Positions 1-8,129 of a DNA stretch of 43,925 nucleotides are shown in pieces. Positions within the stretch are counted from its first letter, which is position 1; every line of letters begins with the position of its first letter. The notes below the pieces were generated by a model. The model was not told the DNA's origin, made no database searches, and saw only the letters and a program-made list of their open reading frames with translations. Source of the stretch: Asticcacaulis biprosthecium C19 (GTDB lineage Bacteria > Pseudomonadota > Alphaproteobacteria > Caulobacterales > Caulobacteraceae). Both the position numbers and the translations under genes were made by a program. Location of the stretch: the NCBI RefSeq assembly GCF_000204015.1, contig NZ_GL883079.1, positions 635,572-679,496 of the forward strand, read 5' to 3'.

Positions 1-387
1 TTCCGCCTTGACCAGGTCGTCGGCACGTCTGGCCGCTGTCTGGGCGAGCTCCTGTTGAGCCTGAGCACGAGCGACATCGCCATCAGCGCGGGCCTGGTTT
101 GCTGCAAGGGCTGCAGGGTCGCTGGTCCCGCCGGCGGTGCCCGGCGCCACGACTTCGCCATGAACCCTCATTGCCTGGCCCAGGGCGCCTTCACCGACAG
201 CGACAGTGGTCAATCCAAGACGATTTTCCGCGTCGGCTGTCAGGGTCAGCTTCAGCAGTTCGGTTTCGTGGCCGATCACTTCGAGGGTCGCCGGCTTCAC
301 CGGGCCTGAAGCTTTTTTCGGCGGTTCGCAGGCAACCAGGATAAAACCTGCCAGGGCGATAAGTCCCGATATTCCAAGTCTGGACAT
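1..387 (-). CDS. RND efflux periplasmic adaptor lipoprotein (membrane fusion protein), C-terminus cut off by window
   Basis: The reading frame is open from the ATG at 387 to the window edge (129 codons), so only the N-terminal part is present. It starts MSRLGISGLIALAGFILVAC, a signal peptide with lipobox LVAC, so the mature protein should be anchored by a lipidated Cys20. The next part (about 33-75) has the strand-rich pattern of CzcB/CusB-type adaptors, with LTLTADAENRLGLTTVAVGEG followed closely by RVHGEVVAPG. After that comes an Ala/Gln/Arg-rich helical stretch typical of the adaptor hairpin. Such proteins bridge an inner-membrane RND pump and an outer-membrane channel. A purine-rich GGGAGACGGAAG precedes the start. 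The pump gene should lie beyond the left edge. The substrate cannot be read from this fragment; a metal-efflux type is only a guess. Confidence 0.75.
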   Translation of the reverse strand, partial: MSRLGISGLIALAGFILVACEPPKKASGPVKPATLEVIGHETELLKLTLTADAENRLGLTTVAVGEGALGQAMRVHGEVVAPGTAGGTSDPAALAANQARADGDVARAQAQQELAQTAARRADDLVKAE

Positions 388-490
388 GTCTTCCGTCTCC
401 CGCGAGTCTTCGCGGCAGCCATAGCCTGTTCGTCCTTCGCTGCGGCTGGCGGCATCTATACAAAATGCGAAGGTTTCGGTCGGAAATTGA

Positions 491-913
491 TCAGGTGCGG
501 AGCGAAACCAACACAGCACCAACGGCGATCAGACCGACACCTGCCCAGTTGGCCAGGCTCAGCTTTTCGCCCAGGAACAGCACGGCAAAAGCGGCGACAA
601 AGACGACACTCAGCTTGTCGATCGGTGCGACTCGGGCGGCGTCACCCAGCTTGAGGGCATGAAAATAACAGAACCAGGATGCCCCCGTGGCCAGACCCGA
701 CAGAATGAGAAACAACCACGTTCGGTTGGAGATGCTCGACGGGTTGTGCCAGCTTCCCGTCGCGACGACCAGGAGACCGGCTGCGAGCAGGATCACAATC
801 GTCCGGATGAACGTCGCAAGGTTGGAGTTGACGTTTTCAACTCCAACCTTGGCGAACACAGCCGTAAGCGCTGCGAATCCCGCCGATAACAAGGCCCAGA
901 ACGGCCAGGACAT
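491..913 (-). CDS. EamA/DMT-family small membrane protein (single-domain transporter)
   Basis: This 140-residue protein is almost entirely hydrophobic, with four to five membrane segments. It begins MSWPFWALLSAGFAALTAVF and has the internal GxASWFCYFHALKLGDAARVAP pattern typical of one EamA (DUF6) half-domain. Many DMT transporters carry two such halves; this one has one, like the COG2510 group, and would have to dimerise. The start at 913 matches the usual length of that group. An upstream in-frame ATG at 928 would add MKTFY, and neither has a clear Shine-Dalgarno sequence. It is transcribed toward the RND adaptor with about 100 bases between them. The substrate is unknown. Confidence 0.75.
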   Translation of the reverse strand: MSWPFWALLSAGFAALTAVFAKVGVENVNSNLATFIRTIVILLAAGLLVVATGSWHNPSSISNRTWLFLILSGLATGASWFCYFHALKLGDAARVAPIDKLSVVFVAAFAVLFLGEKLSLANWAGVGLIAVGAVLVSLRT

Positions 914-1233
914 GTAGAAGGTTTTCATCACCGCAAAGTATGGTTGAAAGGCGTCGGAGGCAATTGAGAAATCCCCAACCAAGACCATTTGCAGGTGCCT
1001 CCAAGACAGGGCTCAGGCCGCCGTCATCTACAACCCGGTAATCGACGTCCCCAACATGGCAGGAACACCACGCGCAACGGCAGCATGGTCTCGTGGTACG
1101 TATCCATGCCCTGGATCATCGTGGCAGTTCATGGGTCGCAGGCGATGGAACAAATTGTTGTTTCGGTTGTCGTGGTGTCTGTAACGCCGCCGGATCTGTG
1201 GTAGGCTGGGGCGGTTCTATGGAGGGGGAAACG
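914..1233. other. 320-base gap without a supported gene
   Basis: This is the divergent region between the EamA gene and the membrane protein starting at 1234. Several overlapping short frames cross it, but none has both a ribosome binding site and recognisable protein character. It should hold the promoters of both neighbouring genes; I could not identify them with confidence. Confidence 0.4.
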
Positions 1234-1695
1234 ATGTGGATCTTGCCGCGCATTTTCTTGAGCGTTCTGGGCGCCGCCGCCGCACGGGCGGCGGCCATCG
1301 GCCTGATGGCCTATGGCGTTATCGGCGAACGCACGGCTATTTCCGGTTTTGAGCTGGCCTCGACCATGCTCAGCCTCACTTTTTTCCTCAGCCTGATCAT
1401 CGCCGCTATCATCGGCATACCAATGTTTGCGGGCCTGATCCGGCGTGGTCGCCTGAGGTGGTGGTCTGTAACCTGGCGGTCGTTTTTCGTCGGGTTTGTC
1501 GTGGTCAACCTGGTCGGTGTGGCCTTGTACGGCTTGGGCGCACCTGCGATCTGGGTGCTGGTGCCGCTGTATGCCCTGATTTTCCTGTCACCTTATCTGA
1601 TCCTTAGCCCATTGGCCGGTCTGACGGCCCTACTGGTATGGAAGACGTTTCCCGCGAACCCGTGGGGGCACGAACGTCAGGAACCAGCGGCATGA
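1234..1695 (+). CDS. Small multi-pass membrane protein of unknown function
   Basis: This is a 153-residue protein starting MWILPRIFLSVLGAAAARAA. The ATG at 1234 is chosen because a strong GGAGGGGG (1221-1228) sits 5 bases upstream; longer in-frame starts lack one. About four hydrophobic stretches are separated by short Arg-rich loops (IRRGRLRWW near residue 70), consistent with an inner-membrane protein. I do not recognise the family. Its stop overlaps the start of the next gene (ATGA at 1692-1695), so the two are very likely translationally coupled and may act together in the membrane. Confidence 0.7.
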   Translation: MWILPRIFLSVLGAAAARAAAIGLMAYGVIGERTAISGFELASTMLSLTFFLSLIIAAIIGIPMFAGLIRRGRLRWWSVTWRSFFVGFVVVNLVGVALYGLGAPAIWVLVPLYALIFLSPYLILSPLAGLTALLVWKTFPANPWGHERQEPAA

Positions 1696-2180
1696 CACAT
1701 CCGCAGGCCCAGCCGGTACCGATCGGCCTTCGGGCATGTGTTGCGGCCCTCGCCGGACCGCTGTCCTTAACGCTCATCGGAACCATGTTTTCGCTCTTGA
1801 AATCGGGGTGCGGGCCTTCAGGGGTAGACCTGAACTGCATTTTTGTGACGGGTCGAGGTTCCATCAGTTTGTTCGTGTGGTTGTTGCCGTGCGTAGCGCT
1901 TCCCGGAATGCTGGCGCTGCTCGGATTGGCGCATCTGAAGATGGACTATTGGTGGTCCATGACACTCGCTGGTTTCGTCATAGGCTACGGCATCTCCGGT
2001 GCTTGGGGACTCCTTAGCCCACCACATTTAGGTACCGATATTCCCGCCGAGGCCTGGCACGCCTGGAATCCCCTGTTTCTAGTCTTCGGCGGTATGGGTG
2101 CCTTGACAGGTCTTTTCATGTGGGCGGCGTGGCGCGGTCTGCGGTCAAAAGCACATGTGGATGTGCCGAGTGACGCTTAA
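1692..2180 (+). CDS. Membrane protein of unknown function, translationally coupled to the previous gene
   Basis: The protein has 162 residues and starts MTHPQAQPVPIGLRACVAAL. The ATG at 1692 overlaps the previous TGA, and AGGAA lies about 8 bases upstream; the longer in-frame start at 1638 is unlikely because it would lie inside the previous gene. Four hydrophobic segments are visible: around residues 14-34, 50-75, 85-105 and 128-145. A loop contains CGPSGVDLNC, which could form a disulfide on the periplasmic side. No family was recognised. The stop TAA (2178-2180) overlaps the stop of the opposing gene at 2177-2179. Confidence 0.65.
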   Translation: MTHPQAQPVPIGLRACVAALAGPLSLTLIGTMFSLLKSGCGPSGVDLNCIFVTGRGSISLFVWLLPCVALPGMLALLGLAHLKMDYWWSMTLAGFVIGYGISGAWGLLSPPHLGTDIPAEAWHAWNPLFLVFGGMGALTGLFMWAAWRGLRSKAHVDVPSDA

Positions 2181-2725
2181 GCCGCGTCATAGGCAGCGCG
2201 CAACCAGCCCAGCAGTTCCTTATCGACCTGAGCCCCTGCCGTCACCCGGACACGATGCGTCACCATGGTATTCCAGCTTCCGGCGGCTTCGAGACGTTCG
2301 CCAGGATCATAGCCTTTGAGCTTGATGCCGACATCCATACGCTCGACGCCGATCTGAACAATGCCGAATTTTTTCTTGCCGCGGTTCAGGTTGATGTAGC
2401 TCTGCGCAGGCGCAAACTCCACATCGCCACCAAAGGCTGTCACGTCTGCTGCCAAGGCGTCAAAAGCTGTCCGCCACGCCGCCTTGTTACCGGAAAAATG
2501 CGCGGCGAGCTTGTCGTCGTCCGATGACGGACCGCCGGTGGCTGCTTGCTTCAACACGGCCGCGATGGCGTTGGCATGGCCGTGCCCCAAGCCCAGCTCC
2601 CCCTTGGCCCAGGCGAGGATATCGGCGTGTTGCGTCAAGCCGCGTTCGGCGGCGATACGGCGAAAGTCGTCGGGGCCCAGCCCCGTCTTTTCGCGGATGG
2701 TATCGAGATAGGCCTGGAACGACAT
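2177..2725 (-). CDS. DUF4287/DUF5655-type protein
   Basis: This is a 182-residue soluble protein starting MSFQAYLDTIREKTGLGPDD. The N-terminal 75 residues match the DUF4287 pattern (YxxxIxxKTG, followed by LTQHADILAWAKGELGLGHG). The second half resembles the DUF5655/DUF1801-like fold, with a GDVEFAPAQSYINLNR stretch and a conserved IQIGVERMDVGIKLKG strand region. The function of these families is not established. The start follows the stop of the upstream membrane protein by a single base, so the two form an operon. A longer frame exists upstream but would overlap that gene completely. Confidence 0.75.
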   Translation of the reverse strand: MSFQAYLDTIREKTGLGPDDFRRIAAERGLTQHADILAWAKGELGLGHGHANAIAAVLKQAATGGPSSDDDKLAAHFSGNKAAWRTAFDALAADVTAFGGDVEFAPAQSYINLNRGKKKFGIVQIGVERMDVGIKLKGYDPGERLEAAGSWNTMVTHRVRVTAGAQVDKELLGWLRAAYDAA

Positions 2726-2726
2726 G

Positions 2727-3065
2727 CTAACCGATCTTTTCGGCCTTGGTGATGTTCTTGTAGACCGACAGAACCGGAATACGGAAACCGTAATAGCTGA
2801 TCTTGAACCGTCCCTGCTCAGCCAGCTTGCCCTGAATATCCGACGAGTTGAACTTGAAATAGTGCAGGCTGTCGGTGTTGCGATAGGTGCCGTCATTGGT
2901 GAAAACCAGATAGACATCCTGGCGATCGCCGTTGCGCTCCATCAGCTTGTTCTCGACATGGGTGACCGTGACCTCGGCCGAGCCCGCCGTCCAGTAGGGA
3001 TAGGTCGCCCAGCCCAGGAACATGGCCACGACGACGACAAGAATAGCAACAACCAGTTTCTTCAC
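2727..3065 (-). CDS. Membrane-anchored protein, DUF1523-like
   Basis: This is a 112-residue protein with one N-terminal membrane segment (KKLVVAILVVVVAMFLGW) and a small extracytoplasmic domain. The GTG at 3065 is preferred because GGAGGG lies 6 bases upstream; the TTG at 3071 would sit on top of that site. The domain has the sequence VYLVFTNDGTYRNTDSL, then KFNSSDIQGKL, then YYGFRIPVLSVYKNI, which I associate from memory with the DUF1523 family of alphaproteobacteria. No enzyme motif is visible. It is the first gene of a pair with the DUF4287-like gene at 2177-2725. Confidence 0.65.
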   Translation of the reverse strand: MKKLVVAILVVVVAMFLGWATYPYWTAGSAEVTVTHVENKLMERNGDRQDVYLVFTNDGTYRNTDSLHYFKFNSSDIQGKLAEQGRFKISYYGFRIPVLSVYKNITKAEKIG

Positions 3066-3125
3066 AGCCAACCCTCCATCTTACAAAATAAGCTTAGCCT
3101 CGCGATGGCAGGGCGGCAATGGCAA

Positions 3126-3842
3126 TTAGCCTCTGAACCCCGTCGCGACGATGTAGATTTCCGTCGAGCCAGCGCGGCTGGACTTGGGTTTCATATGTTT
3201 GACCACATCGAAGGCGAGTTTCAGCTTCAGCAGCAGTTCTTCGGTCTCACCACCCTGGAAAGCCTTGGCAACAAAGGCGCCACCCGGCTTTAGGTTTTCG
3301 AGCGCGAAATCGCCGGCCATCTCCAGCAAGCCCATGATCTTGAGGTGGTCGGTCTGTTTGTGGCCAACCGTATTGTGCGCGAGGTCGGACAGTACGATAT
3401 CGGGCTTGCCGCCCATCAATTCGATCAGTTGCGGCCCGATGGCCGGATCGGTGAAATCGGCCTCCAGTATATCGGCGCCCGGCACCGGATCGACCGGCAA
3501 CAGGTCGACGCCGACCACATGCGCCGCGCCACGCTTTTTCGCAACCTGGACCCAACCGCCCGGGGCACAGCCCAGGTCGATGACCCTAGAGCCGCGCTTG
3601 AGCAGGTGAAAGCGCTCGTCGATCTCGATCAGCTTGAAGGCGGCGCGCGACCGCCAGCCCTCGGCCTTGGCCTGCTGGACGTAGGGGTCGTTCAATTGCC
3701 GCTCCAGCCACTTGGCGGAGGATTGCGTGCGGTACTTGGCAGTCTTGACGGCGGTGTGGCCTTTGCCGCGGCCGGCCAGGGTTCCGCCTTCGGGCGGCTT
3801 GACCATACGGCGGCGTTCGGGCTCTTCGGGGGTATCGTTCAT
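3126..3842 (-). CDS. rlmE: 23S rRNA (uridine-2'-O-)-methyltransferase RlmE (FtsJ/RrmJ)
   Basis: The protein has 238 residues. RlmE methylates the 2'-O of U2552 in the A-loop of 23S rRNA, using S-adenosylmethionine, on the 50S subunit. The SAM-binding motif VIDLGCAPGGW lies at 87-97 and VVGVDLLPV at 109-117. The K-D-K-E catalytic tetrad of the family is present as Lys70 (SRAAFKL), Asp153 (LSDLAHN), Lys193 (VAKAFQG) and Glu228 (STEIYIV). The first 40 residues are a basic extension (TLAGRGKGHTAVKTAKYR), common in alphaproteobacterial members and likely to bind RNA. No clear ribosome binding site precedes the ATG at 3842. It is divergent from the lipoprotein gene at 3945. Confidence 0.92.
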   Translation of the reverse strand: MNDTPEEPERRRMVKPPEGGTLAGRGKGHTAVKTAKYRTQSSAKWLERQLNDPYVQQAKAEGWRSRAAFKLIEIDERFHLLKRGSRVIDLGCAPGGWVQVAKKRGAAHVVGVDLLPVDPVPGADILEADFTDPAIGPQLIELMGGKPDIVLSDLAHNTVGHKQTDHLKIMGLLEMAGDFALENLKPGGAFVAKAFQGGETEELLLKLKLAFDVVKHMKPKSSRAGSTEIYIVATGFRG

Positions 3843-3944
3843 GTCGCGTCTATAACAGTCCCTTGTGGAGCACGGAAGGAAAAGGTTCCAATTCCTTTCT
3901 TACATGCAAACCGCTAAACCGCCCGTAGCCCGAAAGGAGGCCCC

Positions 3945-4292
3945 ATGCGCCCTGCCCTGTTCCTGATACCGCTGCTGATGCTGTCCGCCTGCGGGCCATC
4001 CGAAAAGCCGGCCGATGTCGCCACCGCCGCCGAAGCGCAGGCCGTCCAAGCTTTTGTCTCCTCCAGCGGGCCGCAACTCACCTTTGTCGACTCCTCGGAA
4101 ATGGCCGGCTCCTGCCGCCTGGAAATCGGCGACGAGGAAGCCCGTAAGCTGGTCAAGCGCTGCACCCTGCTGTCGCCACCCACCCATCCGCCCTGCCACG
4201 TCGACAATTCGTGCAAGATGATCCACGACGAAATCAAGCGTGCCTGCGAGCAACTTCCCATCAACCGGCAACTGCCCGCCGAATGCGGCTGA
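3945..4292 (+). CDS. Small cysteine-rich lipoprotein of unknown function
   Basis: The protein has 115 residues, starting MRPALFLIPLLMLSACGPSE. This is a short signal peptide with lipobox LSAC, so it is probably lipidated at Cys16. The mature part has six further cysteines (GSC, RCT, PCH, SCK, ACE, ECG), an even number that fits three disulfides in the periplasm. An AAAGGAGG lies 5 bases before the ATG, giving a confident start. No known domain was recognised. It lies just upstream of the cyclophilin gene in the same direction, with 75 bases between. Confidence 0.7.
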   Translation: MRPALFLIPLLMLSACGPSEKPADVATAAEAQAVQAFVSSSGPQLTFVDSSEMAGSCRLEIGDEEARKLVKRCTLLSPPTHPPCHVDNSCKMIHDEIKRACEQLPINRQLPAECG

Positions 4293-4367
4293 CGATTCCG
4301 GTTTGCAATCCCTCAGCCTAACGCCTATGTCAGGGCCGCAATTTTCTGCCCACAAGGAACCTCCACC

Positions 4368-4835
4368 ATGGCCGATGATCCCGAAAACACCCTCATCCTG
4401 ACGCTCGACACCGGCCCGGTGACGATCCGCCTGCGCCCCGATCTGGCGCCAAACCACGTCAGCCGCATCAAGGAACTGGCGCGCGAAAGCTTCTATGACG
4501 GCATCGTCTTCCACCGCGTTATCCCGGGCTTCATGGCCCAGGGCGGCGACCCGCAGGGCCAGGGCTTTGGCGGTTCGGGCAAGAAGATCAAGGCCGAGTT
4601 TAACGCTGAACCCCATATTCGCGGCGTCTGCTCGATGGCCCGCTCGCAAAACCCGGACTCGGCCGACAGCCAGTTCTTTATTTGCCTGGACGACGCCCGC
4701 TTCCTGGACAAGCAATACACGGTCTGGGGCGAAGTGACCGAAGGCATGGAAAATGTCGACGCCCTGCCCAAGGGTGAGCCGCCGCGCACCCCCGGCAAGA
4801 TCGTCACCATGCGCGTCGCCGCGGACGTTGCCTGA
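4368..4835 (+). CDS. ppiB: Cytoplasmic peptidyl-prolyl cis-trans isomerase (cyclophilin type)
   Basis: This is a 155-residue cyclophilin without a signal peptide, so it acts in the cytoplasm. It speeds cis-trans isomerisation of X-Pro bonds during folding. The active-site block FHRVIPGFMAQGGDP spans residues 48-62 and contains the catalytic Arg50; the QFFICLDDARFLD stretch forms the substrate groove. AAGGAA precedes the ATG at 4368. A second, exported cyclophilin is encoded at 14876-15742. The symbol ppiB rests on the cytosolic location and short length. Confidence 0.9.
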   Translation: MADDPENTLILTLDTGPVTIRLRPDLAPNHVSRIKELARESFYDGIVFHRVIPGFMAQGGDPQGQGFGGSGKKIKAEFNAEPHIRGVCSMARSQNPDSADSQFFICLDDARFLDKQYTVWGEVTEGMENVDALPKGEPPRTPGKIVTMRVAADVA

Positions 4836-4870
4836 TCGGTGACCACTCGCGTCACAACTTAAAGGCTTGT

Positions 4871-4902
4871 TAAGACCCATACCCTTAAAAGTATGGGTCT
4901 TA
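4871..4902 (+). terminator. Perfect 12-bp hairpin after the cyclophilin gene
   Basis: TAAGACCCATAC (4871-4882) and its exact complement GTATGGGTCTTA (4891-4902) enclose an 8-base loop, CCTTAAAA. It lies 36 bases after the cyclophilin stop and is followed by GTTTAGT, a poor U-tract. A transcription terminator is the simplest reading. A leader structure for the next gene at 4932 is possible, because the hairpin ends only 29 bases before that ATG. Confidence 0.6.
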
Positions 4903-4931
4903 GTTTAGTAGCGTAATAGTAGCAGAGTACC

Positions 4932-5327
4932 ATGCCCAAGCGTTCGCGTATCAGCCTGAATATCGATGCCGCTAATCGCATCCTGTTTGTCCGCCTGCAC
5001 AGTCTGTGCGATGACCATAACACGCCCGACCTGATAGACAGCCTGAGCCAGGTGGACGAGTCCTGGTCCTACGATGCCCTGTTCGATTTCCGCCGCTACG
5101 AAGCGGATCTCTCCGGCGATTACCTGTCCTTCCTCACGCAGAAATGGACCGCCCTGACCGAAGGCCGCGACCGCGACCGGCGGATGGCTCTGGTCAGTCC
5201 CTGCCCCGTCCTGAACCTGCAACTGCGCGAGATGCGCAGCGCCATGCCCGACCGTGGCATCGCCGTGTTCGAATCCTTCGACGAAGGGCTGGACTGGCTG
5301 AAAGCCGATACGGCCCTGGCTGCCTGA
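4932..5327 (+). CDS. Conserved small protein, paralogue of the next gene
   Basis: The 131-residue soluble protein begins MPKRSRISLNIDAANRILFV. It aligns along its whole length with the next gene: both have a leading beta strand pair, a DExWxYD element, a D-x-RRY motif, a GRDR motif, and a C-terminal SFDEGLDW followed by L/I-K. The alternating strand/helix pattern and the ending resemble SpoIIAA-like (STAS-type) proteins of alphaproteobacteria. That link is inference, and no function is known to me. No signal peptide or membrane segment is present. It follows the hairpin at 4871-4902. Confidence 0.7.
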   Translation: MPKRSRISLNIDAANRILFVRLHSLCDDHNTPDLIDSLSQVDESWSYDALFDFRRYEADLSGDYLSFLTQKWTALTEGRDRDRRMALVSPCPVLNLQLREMRSAMPDRGIAVFESFDEGLDWLKADTALAA

Positions 5328-5408
5328 ACCGACATTCGGCGGCCATCTCAACAAAGCCTTAAGTCCGTTGTGGCAGGGTGACTATCCACTGCCAGGACTG
5401 AGCCCGTC

Positions 5409-5819
5409 ATGAGCCGATCGCGGATAACTATCACCTTTGACGAGACCAGTCGCATCTTCGTTGCGCGCTATTTCGGCGAGATCGAAGGCGATGATATCAA
5501 TGACGGCATGATGGGACAACTGCTCAAGGTCGATGAAATCTGGACCTATGACTGCATCATCGACATGCGTCGCTATGACGGCACCGTCCTGGTCGGCGAG
5601 ATCGAAGACCTGGGCAAGCGCTGGGCCTTGTTTGCCAATGGCCGCGATCGTGGCTGTTTCACCGCCATCATCAGCGACGATTCCCTGGTCCGGGCGCGCC
5701 TTCCGGTAACCCAGTCGCTGTTTCCGACGCGCACAACGGAACTATTCAACAGTTTTGATGAAGGGCTGGACTGGATCAAGGTCCAGCGTGGCTACTTACA
5801 GAAAGCCCTGGCTGTTTAA
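5409..5819 (+). CDS. Conserved small protein, paralogue of the previous gene
   Basis: This 136-residue protein begins MSRSRITITFDETSRIFVAR. The same landmarks as in the gene at 4932-5327 occur at matching positions: VDEIWTYD, DMRRYDG, GRDRGC and SFDEGLDWIK. Sequence identity looks moderate, roughly a third by eye, so the duplication is old. The 81-base gap between the two genes has no obvious terminator, so they may share a transcript. The stop lies about 40 bases before the queA start, which suggests partial cotranscription with the queuosine genes. Function unknown. Confidence 0.7.
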   Translation: MSRSRITITFDETSRIFVARYFGEIEGDDINDGMMGQLLKVDEIWTYDCIIDMRRYDGTVLVGEIEDLGKRWALFANGRDRGCFTAIISDDSLVRARLPVTQSLFPTRTTELFNSFDEGLDWIKVQRGYLQKALAV

Positions 5820-5858
5820 GCCTTGACCTGAGCGACGTTTGCGCGTTTGAGACGCGCC

Positions 5859-6929
5859 ATGCTGGTTTCCGACTTCGACTTTGACCTACCCGACGACCTT
5901 ATCGCCCTGCGTCCCGCCGAGCCGCGCGAATCCGCACGCCTGTTGCGCATCGACGCGCAAGGCGGTCTGACCGATGCCAGGGTCGGGGACATTGCCGCCT
6001 TCTTGAAATCCGGCGACCTGCTGGTCGTCAACGACACCAAGGTCCTGCCGGCGCAACTGCACGGGATCCGCCGCCGAGATGGCGCCGACGTCGCCATCGA
6101 AGCCACCCTGATCAAGGCCACCGGTGCCACCCAGTGGCAAGCCTTCCTGAAGCCCGGCCGCAAGGTCCGTATCGGCGATGACTTGCATTTCGGCAGTGAT
6201 ATCAAACTACAAGCGACCGTCGCCGCCAAGGCGGAAGACGGCCGCTATACGCTCGACTTCCACCACACGCCCGAGGTGCTAGTCGAGCGGCTTCATGTCA
6301 TCGGCGCCATGCCCTTGCCACCCTACATACGGTCGAAACGGCGCGAAGACGATCAGGACAAGCGCGACTATCAGACCGTCTTCGCCAATGAGGAAGGGTC
6401 GGTCGCCGCCCCGACGGCGGGCCTGCACTTTACTTCTCAATTACTGGAAGTGTTGCAATCGCAAGGGGTCGGCATAGAGCGGATTACCCTACATGTCGGC
6501 GCAGGCACCTTCCTGCCAATGAAGGTCGAGGACACGCGCGACCACATCATGCACGCCGAACTCGGCGTCATCTCCGCGGAGTCTGCCGCGCGTATCAATG
6601 CCGCCCGGATCGCCGGCGGCCGGATCGTCTGTGTGGGGACGACCTCGCTGCGGTTGCTCGAAAGCGCTTGCGATCCGCAAGGCACCATTCACGCCTTTGC
6701 TTCCGAGACTGCCATCTTCATCACACCCGGTGTGGTGGTGCGGTCGTGCGACCTGGTGCTGACCAATTTTCACCTGCCCAAGTCGACCCTGTTTATGTTG
6801 GTCAGCGCCCTGGCCGGAACCGATACGATGAAGGCCGCCTACCGCCACGCCATCGAAACCGGCTACCGCTTCTTTTCCTACGGCGACGCCTGCCTGATCG
6901 ACAACATTTCTAAAAACCAAGAAACGTAA
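5859..6929 (+). CDS. queA: S-adenosylmethionine:tRNA ribosyltransferase-isomerase QueA
   Basis: QueA moves the ribosyl part of SAM onto preQ1 at tRNA position 34, forming epoxyqueuosine, the next step after Tgt. The 356-residue length from the ATG at 5859 fits the family. Hallmarks are [20 protein letters not shown] at the N-terminus, [16 protein letters not shown], the PAEP and PTAGLHFT motifs ([11 protein letters not shown]), and the C-terminal [20 protein letters not shown]. An in-frame TTG at 5847 would extend it by four residues without support. It is followed after one base by tgt, forming the classic queA-tgt operon. Confidence 0.93.
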   Translation: MLVSDFDFDLPDDLIALRPAEPRESARLLRIDAQGGLTDARVGDIAAFLKSGDLLVVNDTKVLPAQLHGIRRRDGADVAIEATLIKATGATQWQAFLKPGRKVRIGDDLHFGSDIKLQATVAAKAEDGRYTLDFHHTPEVLVERLHVIGAMPLPPYIRSKRREDDQDKRDYQTVFANEEGSVAAPTAGLHFTSQLLEVLQSQGVGIERITLHVGAGTFLPMKVEDTRDHIMHAELGVISAESAARINAARIAGGRIVCVGTTSLRLLESACDPQGTIHAFASETAIFITPGVVVRSCDLVLTNFHLPKSTLFMLVSALAGTDTMKAAYRHAIETGYRFFSYGDACLIDNISKNQET

Positions 6930-6930
6930 C

Positions 6931-8046
6931 ATGAGCGCTTTTCCCTTTACGATCCATGCGTCACAAGGCCAGGCCCGCACGGGCGTGCTGAAAACGCCGC
7001 GCGGTGATATCCCGACTCCCATCTTCATGCCCGTCGGTACGGCCGCTACGGTCAAGGCGCTGACCCTGGACATGGTCCGGCAGAGCCACGCCAAGATCAT
7101 CCTGGGCAACACCTATCACCTGATGCTGCGACCGGGGCCCGAGCGGGTGAAACGGTTGGGCGGGCTGCATAAGTTCATGGGCTGGGACGGTCCGATCCTG
7201 ACCGACAGCGGCGGATTTCAGGTGATGAGCCTGTCCAAGATCTCCAAGGTCAAGGAGGACGCCGTCACCTTCGCCTCGCATATCGACGGGTCGAAACACG
7301 TCCTGTCGCCGGAACGGTCCATCGAGATCCAGGCCGACCTGCTGGGCTCGGACATAGTCATGCAGCTTGACGAGTGCGTGTCATGGCCGGCCGAGGAAAA
7401 GCGCGCCCAGGAAGCGCTGCAACTGTCGGCGCGGTGGGGCCTGCGTTCAAAGCAGGCGTTCGGCACGCGCGACAGCCAGGTTTTGTTCGGCATTCAGCAG
7501 GGCTCGACCTTCGAGCACCTGCGCCGCGAATCGACCGACCGTCTACTGGGCATCGGTTTCGACGGCTATGCCATCGGTGGGCTGGCCGTAGGCGAAGGCC
7601 ACCGCGCCATGTGTGACACGTTGGATTTTTGTGCCCCCCTGCTGCCATGGGACAAGCCGCGCTATCTGATGGGGGTCGGCAAGCCGATCGACCTGCTGGA
7701 AGGCGTGGCGCGCGGCGTCGACATGTTTGACTGCGTGCTGCCGACCCGGTCGGGCCGCCATGGCCAGGTGTGGACCTGGGACGGACCGATCAATATGAAG
7801 AACGCCCGCTTCGCCGAGGACGACACGCCGCTGGACGCGACCAGCGACTGCCCGGCCAGCCGCGACTATTCCAAGGCCTATCTGCACCATCTCGTTCGCG
7901 CCGAGGAGATCCTGGGGCAGATGCTGCTGTCGTGGCACAACATCGCCTTCTTCCAGGCCCTGATGATCCGGATGCGTGGCGCCATTGCCGCTGGCACCTT
8001 CGACAGCCTGCGCGCTGACCTACTCAGCCGTTGGACGCGTGACTAG
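6931..8046 (+). CDS. tgt: tRNA-guanine transglycosylase, with two zinc cysteines replaced by serine
   Basis: Tgt exchanges guanine 34 for preQ1 in tRNAs with GUN anticodons. The protein has 371 residues. The catalytic Asp92 is in [10 protein letters not shown] (91-100). The nucleophile Asp267 is in [14 protein letters not shown], and the base pocket has the usual GGLAVGE (216-222). Bacterial enzymes bind structural zinc through C-x-C-x2-C-x25-H. Here the matching positions read Ser305, Cys307, Ser310 and His336 ([11 protein letters not shown]), so only one Cys and the His remain. The rest of the fold motif, including YSKAYLHHL, is intact. It overlaps nothing and is the last gene of the queA operon. 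See findings for the zinc site. Confidence 0.93.
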   Translation: MSAFPFTIHASQGQARTGVLKTPRGDIPTPIFMPVGTAATVKALTLDMVRQSHAKIILGNTYHLMLRPGPERVKRLGGLHKFMGWDGPILTDSGGFQVMSLSKISKVKEDAVTFASHIDGSKHVLSPERSIEIQADLLGSDIVMQLDECVSWPAEEKRAQEALQLSARWGLRSKQAFGTRDSQVLFGIQQGSTFEHLRRESTDRLLGIGFDGYAIGGLAVGEGHRAMCDTLDFCAPLLPWDKPRYLMGVGKPIDLLEGVARGVDMFDCVLPTRSGRHGQVWTWDGPINMKNARFAEDDTPLDATSDCPASRDYSKAYLHHLVRAEEILGQMLLSWHNIAFFQALMIRMRGAIAAGTFDSLRADLLSRWTRD

Positions 8047-8067
8047 GTTTTGACGCATCGTGTTTAT

Positions 8068-8103
8068 CCAAAAGGTGCCAAAGTTCGTTTCTGGCACTTT
8101 TGG
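8068..8103 (+). terminator. Hairpin downstream of tgt
   Basis: CCAAAAGGTGCCA (8068-8080) pairs with TGGCACTTTTGG (8092-8103) with one bulged G, over an 11-base loop. It begins 22 bases after the tgt stop. There is no U-tract after the stem, so termination here is only likely, not certain. Confidence 0.4.
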
Positions 8104-8129
8104 GCATGACGCTACGTAAACTGCATTTT

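Noticed and set aside
1030-1110. Possible diacylglycerol-kinase fragment (AAVIYNP-like stretch)
   Set aside because: Only seven residues look familiar, there is no start or ribosome binding site, and nothing continues the similarity.
3900-4880. 326-codon open frame on the minus strand
   Set aside because: It covers the lipoprotein and cyclophilin genes in antisense. Both plus-strand genes have ribosome binding sites and protein motifs.
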